Below are positions 10,027 through 21,313 of a DNA stretch of 64,000 nucleotides, one piece after another; the stretch's first letter is position 1, and each line of letters opens with the position of its first letter. The notes beneath the pieces are model-generated. The model was not told the origin of the DNA, made no database searches, and saw nothing but the letters and a program-made list of their open reading frames with translations. This stretch comes from Cercospora beticola (taxonomy: Eukaryota > Ascomycota > Dothideomycetes > Mycosphaerellales > Mycosphaerellaceae). A program made the position numbers and the translations under genes. The stretch spans positions 2,170,001 through 2,234,000 of the forward strand of contig NC_088939.1 in the NCBI RefSeq assembly GCF_033473495.1. Reading direction: 5' to 3'.

Positions 10027-11649
10027 TCATGACTCTGCATCATGGAAGATATCCTCTCCGCCTATGCTGTCCTGCCTCCGCAGCTCATCTCCGCTCGGGG
10101 CCTTGCCGGGACGTGTTGGATTTCGATAGTCGAGAGGCTGCGTTGCAACACCCGCAGCAGGGGTACTCTGTGTCGGCACCAGTGGTTCTTGTAATTGACC
10201 AGCTCCCGAGCTGCCTACAGCCTCCGCTCGCGCAGGAGCAGACTCTGCGGATGCGTTTGTGGGTTGCCGCTCTGCTTGTTGAAGAGCTGCGGCTCCGCTG
10301 TCATTTGCTCCGTCGTTCTGACCAAAGTCGATGAGATCGTTCTTCTCTTGCTGCGCTCCATTCTGTGGCGGCAATGTCTTCCCTTGTTGAGAGGGGAGCT
10401 TTTCGGCCTCGTCGAACGCCTCGCTGTGCTTCTGTCCAGGCAGTACCGGAGCAATGGCCAGGATCTGTTCGACCTGCTTCTGGACGGGTGCGCTATGGTC
10501 AACTTCTGCATCGATGATCCAGTCCAGGTTCTCCTCGTCACCAGGCGGTACTGCGCGGAAGAGCTTCGGCTGCCACGGCGTGTCTCCTCTCTCCGCTGCC
10601 TCCCGCCGCTGTTCGTCCTCGATCTTGCTCTTCTCATCCGTTGCCGTCTTTTGATCGGCTTTCTTGATAGCTTGTGTTGTTGCGTGCCACAGCCTCTGCG
10701 ACTCTCGCGGTGCCTGCTCTTCGAGAGGCCGAGCCTTCGGAATGCTCGGCTTGGCCGTGGTTGCGTCGAAAAATTCGCTCTTCTTTCCTGTGGCAAGGTC
10801 CTTGATGTACATCTTCTCGTTCCAGTGCCCGCTCAGCTCGAACAAATTTTTCCCCGTGCTGCTCTTCTTGATGAACCCCGCGATCGCATTGTATCCTCCA
10901 CCGACCCATCCCTTGACCTTGAACTCAATGTCTGCCTCCATATCCAACTCTGGGCTTCTTACGATCGCATGATCTCCCAGCTCGTACTTCATCTTGCCGA
11001 AAAGGATGCCTCGTGCATACATGTTGGGCTGTGTGATGAAGTATCTCTCGCCTCGATTCAAGAAGCGCATCACCGCGATGCCCTCCATGAAGCTACCCAC
11101 GCTGTTGCCCAAGAACTTGCTACGTGGCTTGAGCGTTCCATCGATCCGGATGTTATGTTCGGGTGCCATGAAAAAGTATGAGCTCTTGGGTGGGTGGTGG
11201 CTCGTCTGCTCGCTGATGTAGTACCCCTTGGTTCCATCAGGGTAGTCCCAGTAGCCCGTGAAGACCTCACCAAGAATGGGGTTCAGAGGCTTCTTCACAC
11301 CGGGGGGTTTGATGTGCCAGCCGGAGAGGTAGAATTTGGTGACAGCCGCAAACCGCTCGACCGGGTCGTCGATGGTGGGCAGGTGCAGAAGGGTCTCGGG
11401 GTGTGCCATGAAGTTCGTGATGCGCTCCAACATCGATCGCGGCTCGAGGATGAACGTAGGCAGCGTGACGCGGGACAGGTCGGCTCCAGGCCGCAGCTGT
11501 GATATGATGTGAGTGAGGACATTGCCCTGTTCTTCGCTGACGACCGTCTGGTCGCCGTCGGCGCCCTCAATGTCGCTGCGCTCTCCCTCAATCGAGCCCC
11601 GACTGCTCCCTGTCACCGAGTTCTTCCTATGACCGTGACCGAGCACCAT
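10027..11649 (-). CDS. Oxysterol-binding-protein-related lipid transfer protein (Osh6/Osh7-type)
   Basis: A 540-residue single-exon protein consisting of an ORD lipid-transfer domain (about residues 45-370) plus a disordered tail. The order LPTFILEPRSMLERI, KPLNPILGEVF, then EQTSHHPP is the OSBP fingerprint. The LPTFILEPRSMLERI lid region and the absence of PH or ankyrin domains point to the Osh5/6/7 clade. In yeast, Osh6 and Osh7 exchange phosphatidylserine and PI4P between ER and plasma membrane. WQPKLFRAVPPGDEENLDW lies near the end of the domain. The last 150 residues are Gln/Ala-rich, with an acidic-hydrophobic DLIDFGQND element of unknown role. Sterol versus phosphatidylserine preference cannot be settled from sequence reading alone. 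Confidence 0.93.
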   Translation of the reverse strand: MVLGHGHRKNSVTGSSRGSIEGERSDIEGADGDQTVVSEEQGNVLTHIISQLRPGADLSRVTLPTFILEPRSMLERITNFMAHPETLLHLPTIDDPVERFAAVTKFYLSGWHIKPPGVKKPLNPILGEVFTGYWDYPDGTKGYYISEQTSHHPPKSSYFFMAPEHNIRIDGTLKPRSKFLGNSVGSFMEGIAVMRFLNRGERYFITQPNMYARGILFGKMKYELGDHAIVRSPELDMEADIEFKVKGWVGGGYNAIAGFIKKSSTGKNLFELSGHWNEKMYIKDLATGKKSEFFDATTAKPSIPKARPLEEQAPRESQRLWHATTQAIKKADQKTATDEKSKIEDEQRREAAERGDTPWQPKLFRAVPPGDEENLDWIIDAEVDHSAPVQKQVEQILAIAPVLPGQKHSEAFDEAEKLPSQQGKTLPPQNGAQQEKNDLIDFGQNDGANDSGAAALQQAERQPTNASAESAPARAEAVGSSGAGQLQEPLVPTQSTPAAGVATQPLDYRNPTRPGKAPSGDELRRQDSIGGEDIFHDAES

Positions 11650-14600
11650 GATCGCGGGGCTGCCTGGTGCTGGTCTGAAAAGAATCGGCAGTGGTGAAAG
11701 AGGGTGTCGTTGTCGGTGGTAATGGGAGAGAAGGAGATTGGCGACGTCTACCTCAGAATAAGATAGCGCATGAAGAGTGAGGTTGCTGTGGTTGCGGAAG
11801 ACTTGTCACAGGGAAACATCGCATGGACAAGAACAAGTCAGCCAGGATCAGGTCTCACTGCCTCGCAGCTGCCCACCAGGACGTCATTTGCCAAGCACGA
11901 CGATGTTTATAGATTAATGAACTGAACCAACAAACAGCACGTCAATCTGCAGGATTATGCGCGCGATTTACTCTCGATCTTCTCGCGTATGGGATGTGGT
12001 ATGCTGTTGTCTATGCTCGTTTGCTGCGTCGAGATGGCCATCGTGTGCCAGCGCCGCTCAGCTGATGAGTGTTTGGCAATCACGTTCGATGGACAGACAC
12101 ATGAGGCTCCTCACAACATAAAATCCGGATGCGGTCGTTCCTCAGGCCGAAGACCTCGTGAACCGTGAAATACCCGCCAAAACCATGGGTCGTTCTGACT
12201 GCACTGCTTCCGGACCCCGTGTCTGCAGACGACCATTTGTATGGTGGTTTTCTAGCTTCTCCACCCCGTCTCCTGCCAGCTAGAATATGCTTTGGAAAGA
12301 GCGACAAATGCTGCGCTGCCGACTTGCTTGCTCCAATCGAGGAATCGGCAGCACGTGCGACTGCTTCGCCGTACAGAAATAGCCCCACGCCGCCTTCACG
12401 GTCGCGACACTTCGCACACTCGACTCTGAGTTTCAACATCCAGGCGCGTCCGACGACTTCGACACCACTGATGCTCGCTCAGCATCAGTGCAACAACTAC
12501 GATAGCTCGCCTGCGACGAAATCACCGGATCTACCGACTGGAGATGCTTTCGCGATGCCTTACAGGCGCAGAGCCGGAGGTCGCACCGTTTGCCATACCA
12601 CCTAGCTGCCTTTTGGAAAAACGCCCGACACCGTTTCATGGGGCATGCAGACAAGGTAGAATGCAGCCCAATAGCGTTCTCTACTCCAGTTGAATTCGCC
12701 CGCTGAGATCAGCACTCTCCTCCACCACGTACGAGAAATTGTCAGCTTGCTTTCTTATTCAAGTTTGTCGCTGGTTTTGAAGCCAAATGCAACGACACGT
12801 CTTATTGTGGCAAGTGGCAATTGCTTGCATATAACGCATCTTCCGTCGTACTTCGGACCTTACACCGAGATTTCGTCTTCCTAGCTGGAAAACTAGCCGA
12901 CGATAGCCAGTCTTCATGAGCTCGATACACACGTCTGAAGAAATGTCAGCTTGCTTCTTTGTCTGCATCGCGGGACAGGCATGAGAGCTCTGGAAAATGC
13001 TTCCACGCATGGACATTGCTGCCTGTGCACGCGCTGGTCTGCAGGCGAGCCGCGCACAGGTCTCGGACCATGTGTTCCGTGAACGATCGAAGCCGCAAGC
13101 TGCAACACTGGAATCAAGGCAGAACCTGCATTGGCGGATGATGACAATTTGAGGCCTGTTCTTATGTGCTATACCCTCGCTTAAACAGCTGTCAAGTCGA
13201 AGCTTAGCACAGCCATTCGGGTGGAGCGAGCAGAAAATATCCTGCAGCTATGCATGCCCCTGGTTGGGTAGAGGCTGATGTGCAGGTCCTGTATACATCC
13301 TGAGACTTGATGCTCCAGCGTGCTGGACATGCGTAGCCACAGCTGCTGCGGCATGAGATCAGTGTGGCGATCGTCAACAATGCAAGTCATCAGACCTCAG
13401 CTTTGACAGTGAAAGCAGCGGATGCTGGTCAGGACGGTCCGTGCCCCAATACAGTTGACCACCAGGCAAGATTCCGGCCGGGTATGTTGGGCTTCGAAGC
13501 AGCTCAGTTAGGACTCCAGGCCTCGCCTTAGCCACCGTCGAGTCTATCAGACGGAGTCGGTGAAGTTCCAGGGTGCCAAGATGGTGTGTTCGAAGGTCGA
13601 GGTGAAACATGCTGTGCCACACCTGCAGCCCATTCGAGCAGGAATGAGCTTACAAGCGAGCATGCCACAACCAGTAGGAAAGTACTCGAAGCAAGCATTT
13701 CGAGGCATCGTCAACCGTGTCCGAGGAGAAAGAGCTTTTAAGATCTGGAAATAGCAGAGCGCAACGCAGGTGTACTGTAGGCGAGGCTGCAGCGCCTGAT
13801 GGCCAGATACTGAGAGGCAGTTTTACTTCCTGATACGGTCGGCACAGCCGTTCCTTTTGGCACATCCGGAGTCCGCCGAACCGTGGCTATTGCTCCTGTT
13901 GGCTGACGGCATTGGACGAGCACGGCAGCGCACGCGCAGCACACGTTTCAGGTGCATCGATGTTCAGTTCAGAGCCGGAGGCCACGACTCGGCGAGCCGA
14001 CAGATTTCGGCGCAGATGAGTAATGGAGGTCATCTGGCGCCGCGGCGGGCTAACGACTGCGAAAGCGTGTCGGTCCTTACGGTTCCAGGCTTTGGAACTG
14101 TCGATCCCTCGCAGCCGCACAAGCTGCCCATGCAGGGTTCGGCGTCGTGAAACGCACAGTCGTCCCCTCTGCATAGTTCACTGCTCCAAACTCTTGCCTC
14201 TGACAGCCTGACGACACACCACCGCATTGCAGGGATCGCCCGCTCCTTAGCAGACGTCTCGCATTCGCCATTGGATCGAGCAGCTCATCATTTCCTCTCC
14301 CCATAGTCGCCACCCGCCTGGTTGGAGGCCGCTCACCACCACGCGCGCGTGCTGCCTGCGCTCATGCTTGCTCGCTCCGCAGGTTGACAATTCCTGAAGC
14401 ACGACACACCGTCCATAGTCGCCCAATCCGTGGCCAGGGGTCCCTCACCGCGACAGCATAGCACATCCACGCCGGCCGCCCGCCGCTCGGCTGCGCTGCG
14501 AAGTATATCATCCGTCTGCACGTCAATTTGACTTCGGGCGTACGTACCTTGCAGTGGCAGGCGACCTTAGGACCACCAGACTCTCTTCTAAAGGGAGCAG

Positions 14601-14694
14601 GGAGCCGCTATAGACCCTATAGCCGATATTGGTTCTGTGTGCGGTGCACACTTGGACCAACTCTCTGCTGCCACACACCGCGACTCCATACCTC
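11650..14694. other. Three-kilobase divergent intergenic region
   Basis: Lies between the minus-strand lipid-transfer gene and the plus-strand C2H2/ankyrin gene, so it carries both promoters. Openings such as 12165-12605 (+) and 12080-12439 (-) overlap one another and show no family motif, signal peptide or splice partner. I find no convincing gene, tRNA or repeat here. Confidence 0.5.
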
Positions 14695-16983
14695 ATGGAC
14701 TATTACGGCGCACCGCCGGCACACCTACGCTCGCCCGTGGATGACGGCACTAGGCTTGGCATGATACGGGAGGAAAACAATCGACGCGCCATGGTGCATC
14801 CCAAGCAGGAGTCGTCGCCCCTCAGCGACAGCAGCGAGCAGTCTCACGATGCCACGTTGCCACCGAACAAGCGCGCGCGCGTCAACTACGAATGTGAGGC
14901 GTGCGGGACCACGTACACCGAGAAGCGCGCGCTGGCCCGGCATCGACATACTGACATGCACCGGAGACGACTAGGACTCCAGCCGGACAAACGACATCTC
15001 TGCGTGAAGTGTGGCAGGTCTTTTGGTCGGAATCACGACCTCCAGCGGCATCGGCGCGAACAGCACGGCGAGGCTACAGGCGCCACAGCGGTCGACGTGT
15101 CTTCATGTCGCTCCGATGGCAGTCCCATGTCAGACGATGCCAGAACACTCAAGCCGCAGGCATCCTGGACCGGCCCCATCACGAACATGATGATGCCGGA
15201 CGACATGTTGCTCCAACCGCCGCATTTGCGAGGTGCCAAGTCTTACGGTGACTTCAGCCTTGCCAGAGACGGATCGACGCCCAGCCTTTCCAAAAGCAGC
15301 AACAGCAGTAGAGACTCTGTTCCGTCGATTAAGACTGAGGCCAACTCCGATCAATCTCTGCCTGTCAAGATATGGCAAGGTGACGAAGACCAACGCATCT
15401 TCACGCCAACGCCACCGCGAGATCTCAAGCAAGTCACCCGAAGACATTCAAGCGAAGACCTACAGGACCAACGGCACTTGCGCAAAGACAGCTCACAGCC
15501 TAGTCGGCCAAGCACAGCTACTTCGAAGAGTACGAATGAGACCAAAGGACAACACTCGCAAGCTCGCATTCTGGCCAACATGATCATGGACGAACCCGAC
15601 GTCGAAGGCTACGAACCTCACATATGCATGCCATGCGGCAGAGTGTTTGGCGATGATGATCTGCTCCTCGATCATCTCCGAACACATCTGGAGAACTTCA
15701 AGGGCAATCACAAATGCAAGAAGTGCCAGATTGGGTTTGATCATGAGGAAGACTTACAGAGACATCTGGATGCTGCGAAGAAAGGACATTGCGGATTCAA
15801 ATTCCCTCACAGCCAGCCCTGCACAGGTCATCATCCTCCTATTCGGGTGGAAGGCCTTGACAGACTTCACGACTCGGACTGCGCTCGTCTTACATATCAG
15901 CTCCGCAATTGGGAGCAAGCGCAACTTCAGGCATACATTTCACAGATCAATCAACTCGTTGCTGATCGTCAAAAACGGAGCAAGAACCGCTGGTCGGCAG
16001 AAGCTCTCATGCGAAGCAATCGAAACTCCATCACGTCTTTCCGCAGCTTTGCGGTCTCAGTCAACACCTACGCCTCCGCCCCCTGCGACACGACCAACGG
16101 CAAAATGGACATCGACGGGCTACAGAAACGGCTCAAGAATATGTCAATACGCGAAATGGGTTCCTCTGTCAAGAACACCATCATGGGCCGCACAGGCGCC
16201 AACGCTTCCTCTTCTCATTTCCCCAAAATCACCGCCACCTACGACAAAGCTCTCCAACAAGCCATTACCCGTGGAAACCTCAAGAAAGCCAACGAACTTC
16301 TCTGCTCCGGCGCCGACCCTGCCACCCTTTACCGCGCCTCCGGGACGCTCACTACTGCCGCACTTTGGTCCCACACCGAGGTTCAGTCTCTTACCGTTGC
16401 GCATCGTCTAACAGAAGACATACAAGGCGCCTGCAACGTCTGCCACCTCAACTCCGTCACCTTCAGCAAAGGCAGCAATAAAGTCAAAGCTCTCCTCGCA
16501 CACGGCGCAGAGGTCAACCAGCAAGGCGGCTTATGTACATATCCCATCAACAGTGCAGCATGGATGTGCAAAGCCGATGTCATCTCCATTCTCATCCGAA
16601 ACGGCGCCTCAGTGAACCAACGCGATGAGAAATTCGGCTCACCACTCGGCATCGCAGCTTCTCAGGGAGGCTACCCAGGATCCGAACAAGTCGTCGAAAC
16701 GCTGCTGAACGAGAATGCAAATCCCTTCATATCCGGAACCATGGATGACGGGAAAATGGGACTTCCTCTCGACATCGCGAAGAAACGCCTTGCATTTTGG
16801 GAAAAGAGCCCGGAAGTCATGCAAATTGCACCAGATGTCGTGGAAGAGCGGATAAGGGTCTGTGAGGTCATGATCAAGCTTTTTGAAGAAGCTGGAAAGA
16901 GATGGGAAGACATGGGTCGGCAAGAGCAAATGGATCGATTTGATGCGGCGAATTTTCACAATGGGGATACGATAATGAGTTGA
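14695..16983 (+). CDS. C2H2 zinc-finger protein with C-terminal ankyrin-like repeats
   Basis: A 762-residue, apparently intronless gene. Two adjacent C2H2 fingers sit near residues 67-130 (CEACGTTYTEKRALARHRH... and CVKCGRSFGRNHDLQRHRREQH). Two more follow near 320-375 (CMPCGRVFGDDDLLLDHLRTH and CKKCQIGFDHEEDLQRH, the last with an unusually long His spacing and ending in HC). Between them is a Ser-rich, low-complexity segment. The last third has ankyrin-like units (ALQQAITRGNLKKANELLCSGADP; KVKALLAHGAEVN; DVISILIRNGASVN; VVETLLNENANPF). A putative nuclear basic stretch, NKRARV, precedes finger 1. The combination suggests a nuclear regulator using ankyrin repeats for partners; the target genes are unknown. 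The start at 14695 (MDYYGAPPAH) was preferred over an upstream non-ATG extension. Confidence 0.85.
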   Translation: MDYYGAPPAHLRSPVDDGTRLGMIREENNRRAMVHPKQESSPLSDSSEQSHDATLPPNKRARVNYECEACGTTYTEKRALARHRHTDMHRRRLGLQPDKRHLCVKCGRSFGRNHDLQRHRREQHGEATGATAVDVSSCRSDGSPMSDDARTLKPQASWTGPITNMMMPDDMLLQPPHLRGAKSYGDFSLARDGSTPSLSKSSNSSRDSVPSIKTEANSDQSLPVKIWQGDEDQRIFTPTPPRDLKQVTRRHSSEDLQDQRHLRKDSSQPSRPSTATSKSTNETKGQHSQARILANMIMDEPDVEGYEPHICMPCGRVFGDDDLLLDHLRTHLENFKGNHKCKKCQIGFDHEEDLQRHLDAAKKGHCGFKFPHSQPCTGHHPPIRVEGLDRLHDSDCARLTYQLRNWEQAQLQAYISQINQLVADRQKRSKNRWSAEALMRSNRNSITSFRSFAVSVNTYASAPCDTTNGKMDIDGLQKRLKNMSIREMGSSVKNTIMGRTGANASSSHFPKITATYDKALQQAITRGNLKKANELLCSGADPATLYRASGTLTTAALWSHTEVQSLTVAHRLTEDIQGACNVCHLNSVTFSKGSNKVKALLAHGAEVNQQGGLCTYPINSAAWMCKADVISILIRNGASVNQRDEKFGSPLGIAASQGGYPGSEQVVETLLNENANPFISGTMDDGKMGLPLDIAKKRLAFWEKSPEVMQIAPDVVEERIRVCEVMIKLFEEAGKRWEDMGRQEQMDRFDAANFHNGDTIMS

Positions 16984-17431
16984 GAGCGTTCAAGGCTCAC
17001 GACAGAGAGCGTTCGAAGATCAACAGAGATGAGATCTTACAGAATTTTCTTTTAATGTTATGGATGGATTGCATACATTCAGATCACAGGAACGTGAACT
17101 GAAGAGCATTTTATGAGGAATTCAGGGATATCGGATGGGATACGCATTTTCCTTCTCTTTTCGAGATTTCTATGAGTGGAACTGTATATAATGATCCAAA
17201 TATTTAACTAACTCATGACTATTGAACAACGATGAGTCTTATCCTTAGTCTTTCATGTTTACGCGTCAAGTAAGTCGTCGCTGCTCTCACCCGCCACAGG
17301 CTGCATACATAGAGGCGCAGACGGAAGCTCCAGACAATTCTTCAAAGTTCTCAATGTGGATTTCATTCTTTCGAAATTGTCCTATGTCCATTGGCCCGGA
17401 ATCCCCAATAAATCCTAGAAAGCGACCCGCC
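16984..17431. other. Convergent 3' intergenic spacer
   Basis: AT-richer than its surroundings. It holds the 3' ends of the plus-strand C2H2/ankyrin gene and the minus-strand GFA-domain gene. No gene seen. Confidence 0.5.
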
Positions 17432-18183
17432 CTACTCAGGCGGCAGAGTCTCAAAAGTCTCGGCAATCTTCGGCTCCCAGCTCATCTTTGCCTTTCCAAA
17501 AATCTCCGCCCCGACAGGGAACTTATCTCTTCCTTCCTTCAACAAGCCTGTGCGGGCGACAATCGTATCCGGACCCATCACTTCTTGGTGATGGTAGATA
17601 TGCGTGGTGCAATGTGGGCAATAGTAGCAGTTGACAGCCTGTTGTCAGGTCAGGAATGGGTCAAATTCAAGAGGATTTGAGAGATGTATCAAAAAGCAGC
17701 ATACCTTCCCGCTGTCACCGTAATAAGTATACTTGCTCGGCTCGCCGCCCTTGGTGATATTGAGAGCGGATTTGGGGATGATCTGGTTCATGGTGTATGC
17801 GCCTCCTCCGAGGATCTTGCAGGTGTCGCAGTGGCTATGTCGAAATGCTTAGCACAGTGCTCTCACCCAGATCACACTTCTCATTTGTGCCAAACATACC
17901 ACAGAATATGCTTGCTCTGGTCTGGAGTGAGCTCGACAGTCCACTCATGGTGCTTGCAGTGGCAGACTCCCGTATACGTCGTCATTCTGCCGCCTGTTCC
18001 TGTTTCGATGGACTTGCTTCGTAGAGGGTCGTCTTCAGCGACAGGCTCGGACGCGTATGTGGTAGCGTTGTTGGCGGGAGTAGCAGAAGCTGGATTGGCA
18101 GGTGTGGTGGGTGAGATGGTGCTAGCTCTCTTATCCGTAGAGGATGAAGATAGCTTGCCCTTGATCTTATCAACGAAACCCAT
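17432..18183 (-). CDS. CENP-V/GFA-domain protein (glutathione-dependent formaldehyde-activating enzyme-like)
   Basis: Three exons: 18183-17900, 17834-17705 and 17638-17432, joined by 65-nt and 66-nt introns (GTATGT...CATAG; GTATGC...AACAG), giving 206 residues. Splicing creates the GFA zinc-binding pattern: CHC in TYTGVCHCKHHEW, then CHCDTCKILGGG (its first Cys codon is split by intron 1), then CPHCTTHIYHH in exon 3. The first 65 residues are a Ser/Thr/Pro/Ala-rich tail absent from bacterial members. GFA proteins bind zinc and are linked to S-hydroxymethylglutathione formation or, more often in fungi, to unknown thiol chemistry, so the enzymatic role here is uncertain. It is flanked by unrelated genes. 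Confidence 0.88.
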
Positions 18184-19191
18184 ATTGGCTGCTTGTCCGG
18201 CTCTCCAGCGGAATCTGGTAGATAGAATAATCCCTGCGTCAAGCTTGCGGGCTCCTGCGGATCCACGTGTTTATATGCTCTTTCCACTCCACCACTCGCT
18301 GCTGGCGGGAGAGTCACCGAGCGTCCAGCCTTGACATCAACGCCAAACTTTTGTCATGCTATAGCCAATGGCACAGCGCCGAGACTGGTGCTCGGCGGAG
18401 GCCGTCGATTAGTCTAGGCATGAGCCGTGACGTGTATGTGCAGCTGTGCATGTGACGCTCGAGGCGTCTGCAATGCATATTCCCTCTTGTGCATCGGCTC
18501 GCCATGCTCTTCTCCCCGCAGGTCGTTGATGATCGTGGAGGTGTGCTGCAGTGCGGAGATCAGGTGTCGTCTGCCATGCTGTCTCATACCAGCACCCGTG
18601 ACAAATTGTGGGTGGATCGGATATGGTGTGGAGGAGCGAGTCGTGGAGGGGTAACTCGTGTACCTGTGACGCAATGTGGTACTGCTTCGAAAATGTCACG
18701 ATGCCGCGGCGGGCAGCAAAGTGCTTCTCGAAAGCAAAGCGATTCAAGAGTCTAGGCGTAGAGTCTGCCGGATGAGCGGTGATTTTGTATCACAGGCGGG
18801 TGCCATCAAGGTACTTCGCAACACCCGTTGCACGTGCCATCTCTTTCTCCGCCAACAACTCTGCTCTTCCATCGCGCTCGACGATAACGACATATTCACA
18901 CCAGCTGGCATGCAAGCGGTTCTTGATTTGGAGGCAGCGTGAATATCGTTCGGTCGCTCAGTGCGATGACGCTCGTTCGATCTGACTCGTCCCGCTCCAG
19001 CATGGCTTCGAATTGTTCGTGTTAGGAGAGATGCGCGGTAATATCCTGGACTCTCCGCCATTTCTAGTCCTACCTGTGTTGCTCAGTCTCCCCACACGAC
19101 GCCCTAGATGGTCAGTGATTCTCAGAGGCATAAACGAGATGAGCGAGAGACAGAGCCGGAACAGAAGATACTTCACGTAACTTTTCCTACC
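18184..19191. other. Non-coding gap between the GFA gene and RIB7
   Basis: One kilobase between two minus-strand genes. Overlapping short openings on both strands carry no recognisable motif. It presumably holds the GFA-gene promoter and the RIB7 3' UTR. Confidence 0.5.
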
Positions 19192-20037
19192 TCACTTGCG
19201 CAAGCGAGCGCACAGCACCACATCGTTGCCAAATTGTTTCCACAACGGCTGGTCCAGCCATGCCGCGTTAATGCGCTCTCCATTATTGGGTGCGGTCGTT
19301 GGAGCGGGCGAGACAGCCACGCCTCCCTGACCTAAAAAGGTCGGTGCTATGGTGATGATGATGGCGTCCACGAGCTCGGGACGCGCGAGCAGTGAGTTGA
19401 TCACTGTCGCTCCACCTTCGATCATCACGCTGGTGATGCCTCTCACAAACAAAGTACGCAGAATGCCCTCCCAATCGATCACTCCATTGGAGTCTTGTTC
19501 GTCCACAATCACATAGTCGCCCTCGATGTCGTGCAGTCTGCTCTTTTTCTCGAAGGTCCTGCTGGTCGTGACGACCCACGGAGCTTTGCCTTCGCCTTCC
19601 GCTGCGAGCCGATATGCTTTCTTGCCGATGCCCTTCCAGCGGCCATTGGGGTCGACGATAATGGGGCGCGGCTGGTCGAGCAGAGTGGCTTCGGGGTAGC
19701 GGCAGTTCAAGCCGGGGTCGTCGACTGCAGCAGTGTTGGCACCGACGAGGATCGCGTCATGGCGCAGACGCAGGTAATGGGTCATGGACTTGGTCTCAGG
19801 GCCTGACAAAGTCGTTCGAGCGCCGGGAGCGAGCGCGATCATGCTGTCGAGTGAGGCTGCGTAGGTCAAAGTAACGAAGGGCAGGCCTTTCTTTGGACTT
19901 GCGGTGCGCGAAGCAGGTTGCGCTGGTGGTGATGATGTCGATGTGGTTTCATCTGCGCGAGTGGTGCCGGCATCGGTTGGTAGATAGGCCTGCAAGCAGC
20001 GCAGTGCCTCGCTATCGAGCTTGCCGACGTCTGACAT
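19192..20037 (-). CDS. RIB7: Rib7-type 2,5-diamino-6-ribosylamino-pyrimidinone 5'-phosphate reductase
   Basis: A 281-residue protein of the RibD C-terminal/DHFR-like fold. In fungi this NADPH-dependent enzyme reduces the ribosyl side chain in the second step of riboflavin synthesis from GTP. Recognisable blocks are LPFVTLTYAASLDSMIA, SGPETKSMTHYLRLRHDAILVGANTA, DDPGLNCR, PIIVDPNGRW, IEGGATVINSLL and VDAIIITIAPTFLGQGG. The Met at 20037 (MSDVGKLDSEAL) starts just before the conserved core and gives the usual family length. The frame remains open for another 224 codons upstream, but that part has no fungal-Rib7 features and is treated as non-coding (see findings). Cytosolic, housekeeping. Confidence 0.92.
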   Translation of the reverse strand: MSDVGKLDSEALRCLQAYLPTDAGTTRADETTSTSSPPAQPASRTASPKKGLPFVTLTYAASLDSMIALAPGARTTLSGPETKSMTHYLRLRHDAILVGANTAAVDDPGLNCRYPEATLLDQPRPIIVDPNGRWKGIGKKAYRLAAEGEGKAPWVVTTSRTFEKKSRLHDIEGDYVIVDEQDSNGVIDWEGILRTLFVRGITSVMIEGGATVINSLLARPELVDAIIITIAPTFLGQGGVAVSPAPTTAPNNGERINAAWLDQPLWKQFGNDVVLCARLRK

Positions 20038-21313
20038 GGCGCAGACCGGATGGTGCACGTCGCTGAGTTGGGTGTGAGCAGCTCGTGTTCGCAATAGAAG
20101 TGAATGTTCGTGCGGTATGAAGGCAATGCGAGGGCAGACGAGAGTGAGGTGTTGGAGTGTCGACTGCTCCGACCAAGCTTTGGTGAAGAAGTATTGACCC
20201 TCGATCCAGGGCCAACTCGGCGTCGATTTTCCCCGTGCCGAAAGCAACCAAGCGACAGCAACAGCAGTCCACTCCCACTCGTGACTAGTTAACTTCTTCA
20301 TGACGGCGATGGATGCCCTGCTGTGAAACTGGCAGGGCCGCAGAGTCTGCCAACTGTAACATCCTGACTTCTGCTCCCTCTGTCCACTCACAGCAGCACG
20401 AACCGGGGTCTGGCACAAAAAGCGTCCAAACTCTGCCCAAATTGCACGCTCCTCGACCGTTCGACTCGTCCTCTTCGGAACCAGCAGCCCAGCGCCGCGT
20501 GATGGTGAGCGGCCGCGGCGGAGCACAGCCAACAACACCGTCGACCACCGCTGCTCTCCACATGCAGCGCGCAGAGTCGCACGGGAGAACGTGGACATGG
20601 CGAGCAGCACTCGCTCCGGCCACGCGCCATGTTGTGTGATGCCCACCTGCCCGACGTCTCGTGGTCTTCCAACCAGGGTGGGATCGACAGCGACCCTTCT
20701 ATACCGCAATGCAGAGAGCTATTGCCTGTTGTGTCTTCTGATCTGCTTGGCGGACTATACGGCCGCACTGCTGACTCTCCAGGTTCCACTGTGCCTCCTC
20801 CGTCGCTTTCCCCTCCCGACCTCCAGATGCCGCAAGTTAATGTCCGAGAGCGTGTCAAGAGTGTTCCGGAAGCGCGTGGTCGAGACATGCGGCACACTTC
20901 AAAGGGATCTGCAACGCCATACCACGAAACGATGTCTCTGTAACACTCCGAATCTCTGTCGAACAGACATACCAAACATGTCATCCCGGGTCGCCTGATC
21001 CACTCGCCGCGCACAATTGCCCGCAGAGCCGCACAACATCGCAGGGCATGGTATGCCTGTTACGTTGTGAATTCCAAGAATCGAACATGACTGGTCCCCG
21101 TTTTCATATCGATGTCGTCAGGATGCTCTCCTGCGTTCATTGCCAAGTCGCATCGCAACTGCATTGTGGAGAGCCCGGACCCGTCCTTCATCATTTCACG
21201 GCACACCCGTTGACCTCTTCACTGGGAGGGGTCTAGAATAAAATGTCGAGCCCCGCCGCTCTCCTCCATGGTTTGGTTGTCCGTTCTACAGTCACTCGTT
21301 CTTCTTTGTCAAA
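20038..21313. other. Divergent intergenic region between RIB7 and the glutaminase gene
   Basis: Carries the RIB7 promoter (minus) and the glutaminase promoter (plus). GC-rich, so several frames stay open for 100-200 codons in parallel (e.g. 20388-21014 minus, 20313-20639 plus), none with motifs. An AT-rich GAATAAAAT about 75 bp before the glutaminase ATG could serve as a TATA-like element. Confidence 0.5.

Noticed and set aside
12080..12605. Opposed openings of 119 and 146 codons
   Set aside because: Antiparallel shadows of each other in GC-rich DNA, without motifs or splice partners.
20388..21014. 208-codon minus-strand opening in the RIB7-glutaminase gap
   Set aside because: Cys/Arg/Ser-rich translation typical of a wrong frame; several frames are open here because of GC content.
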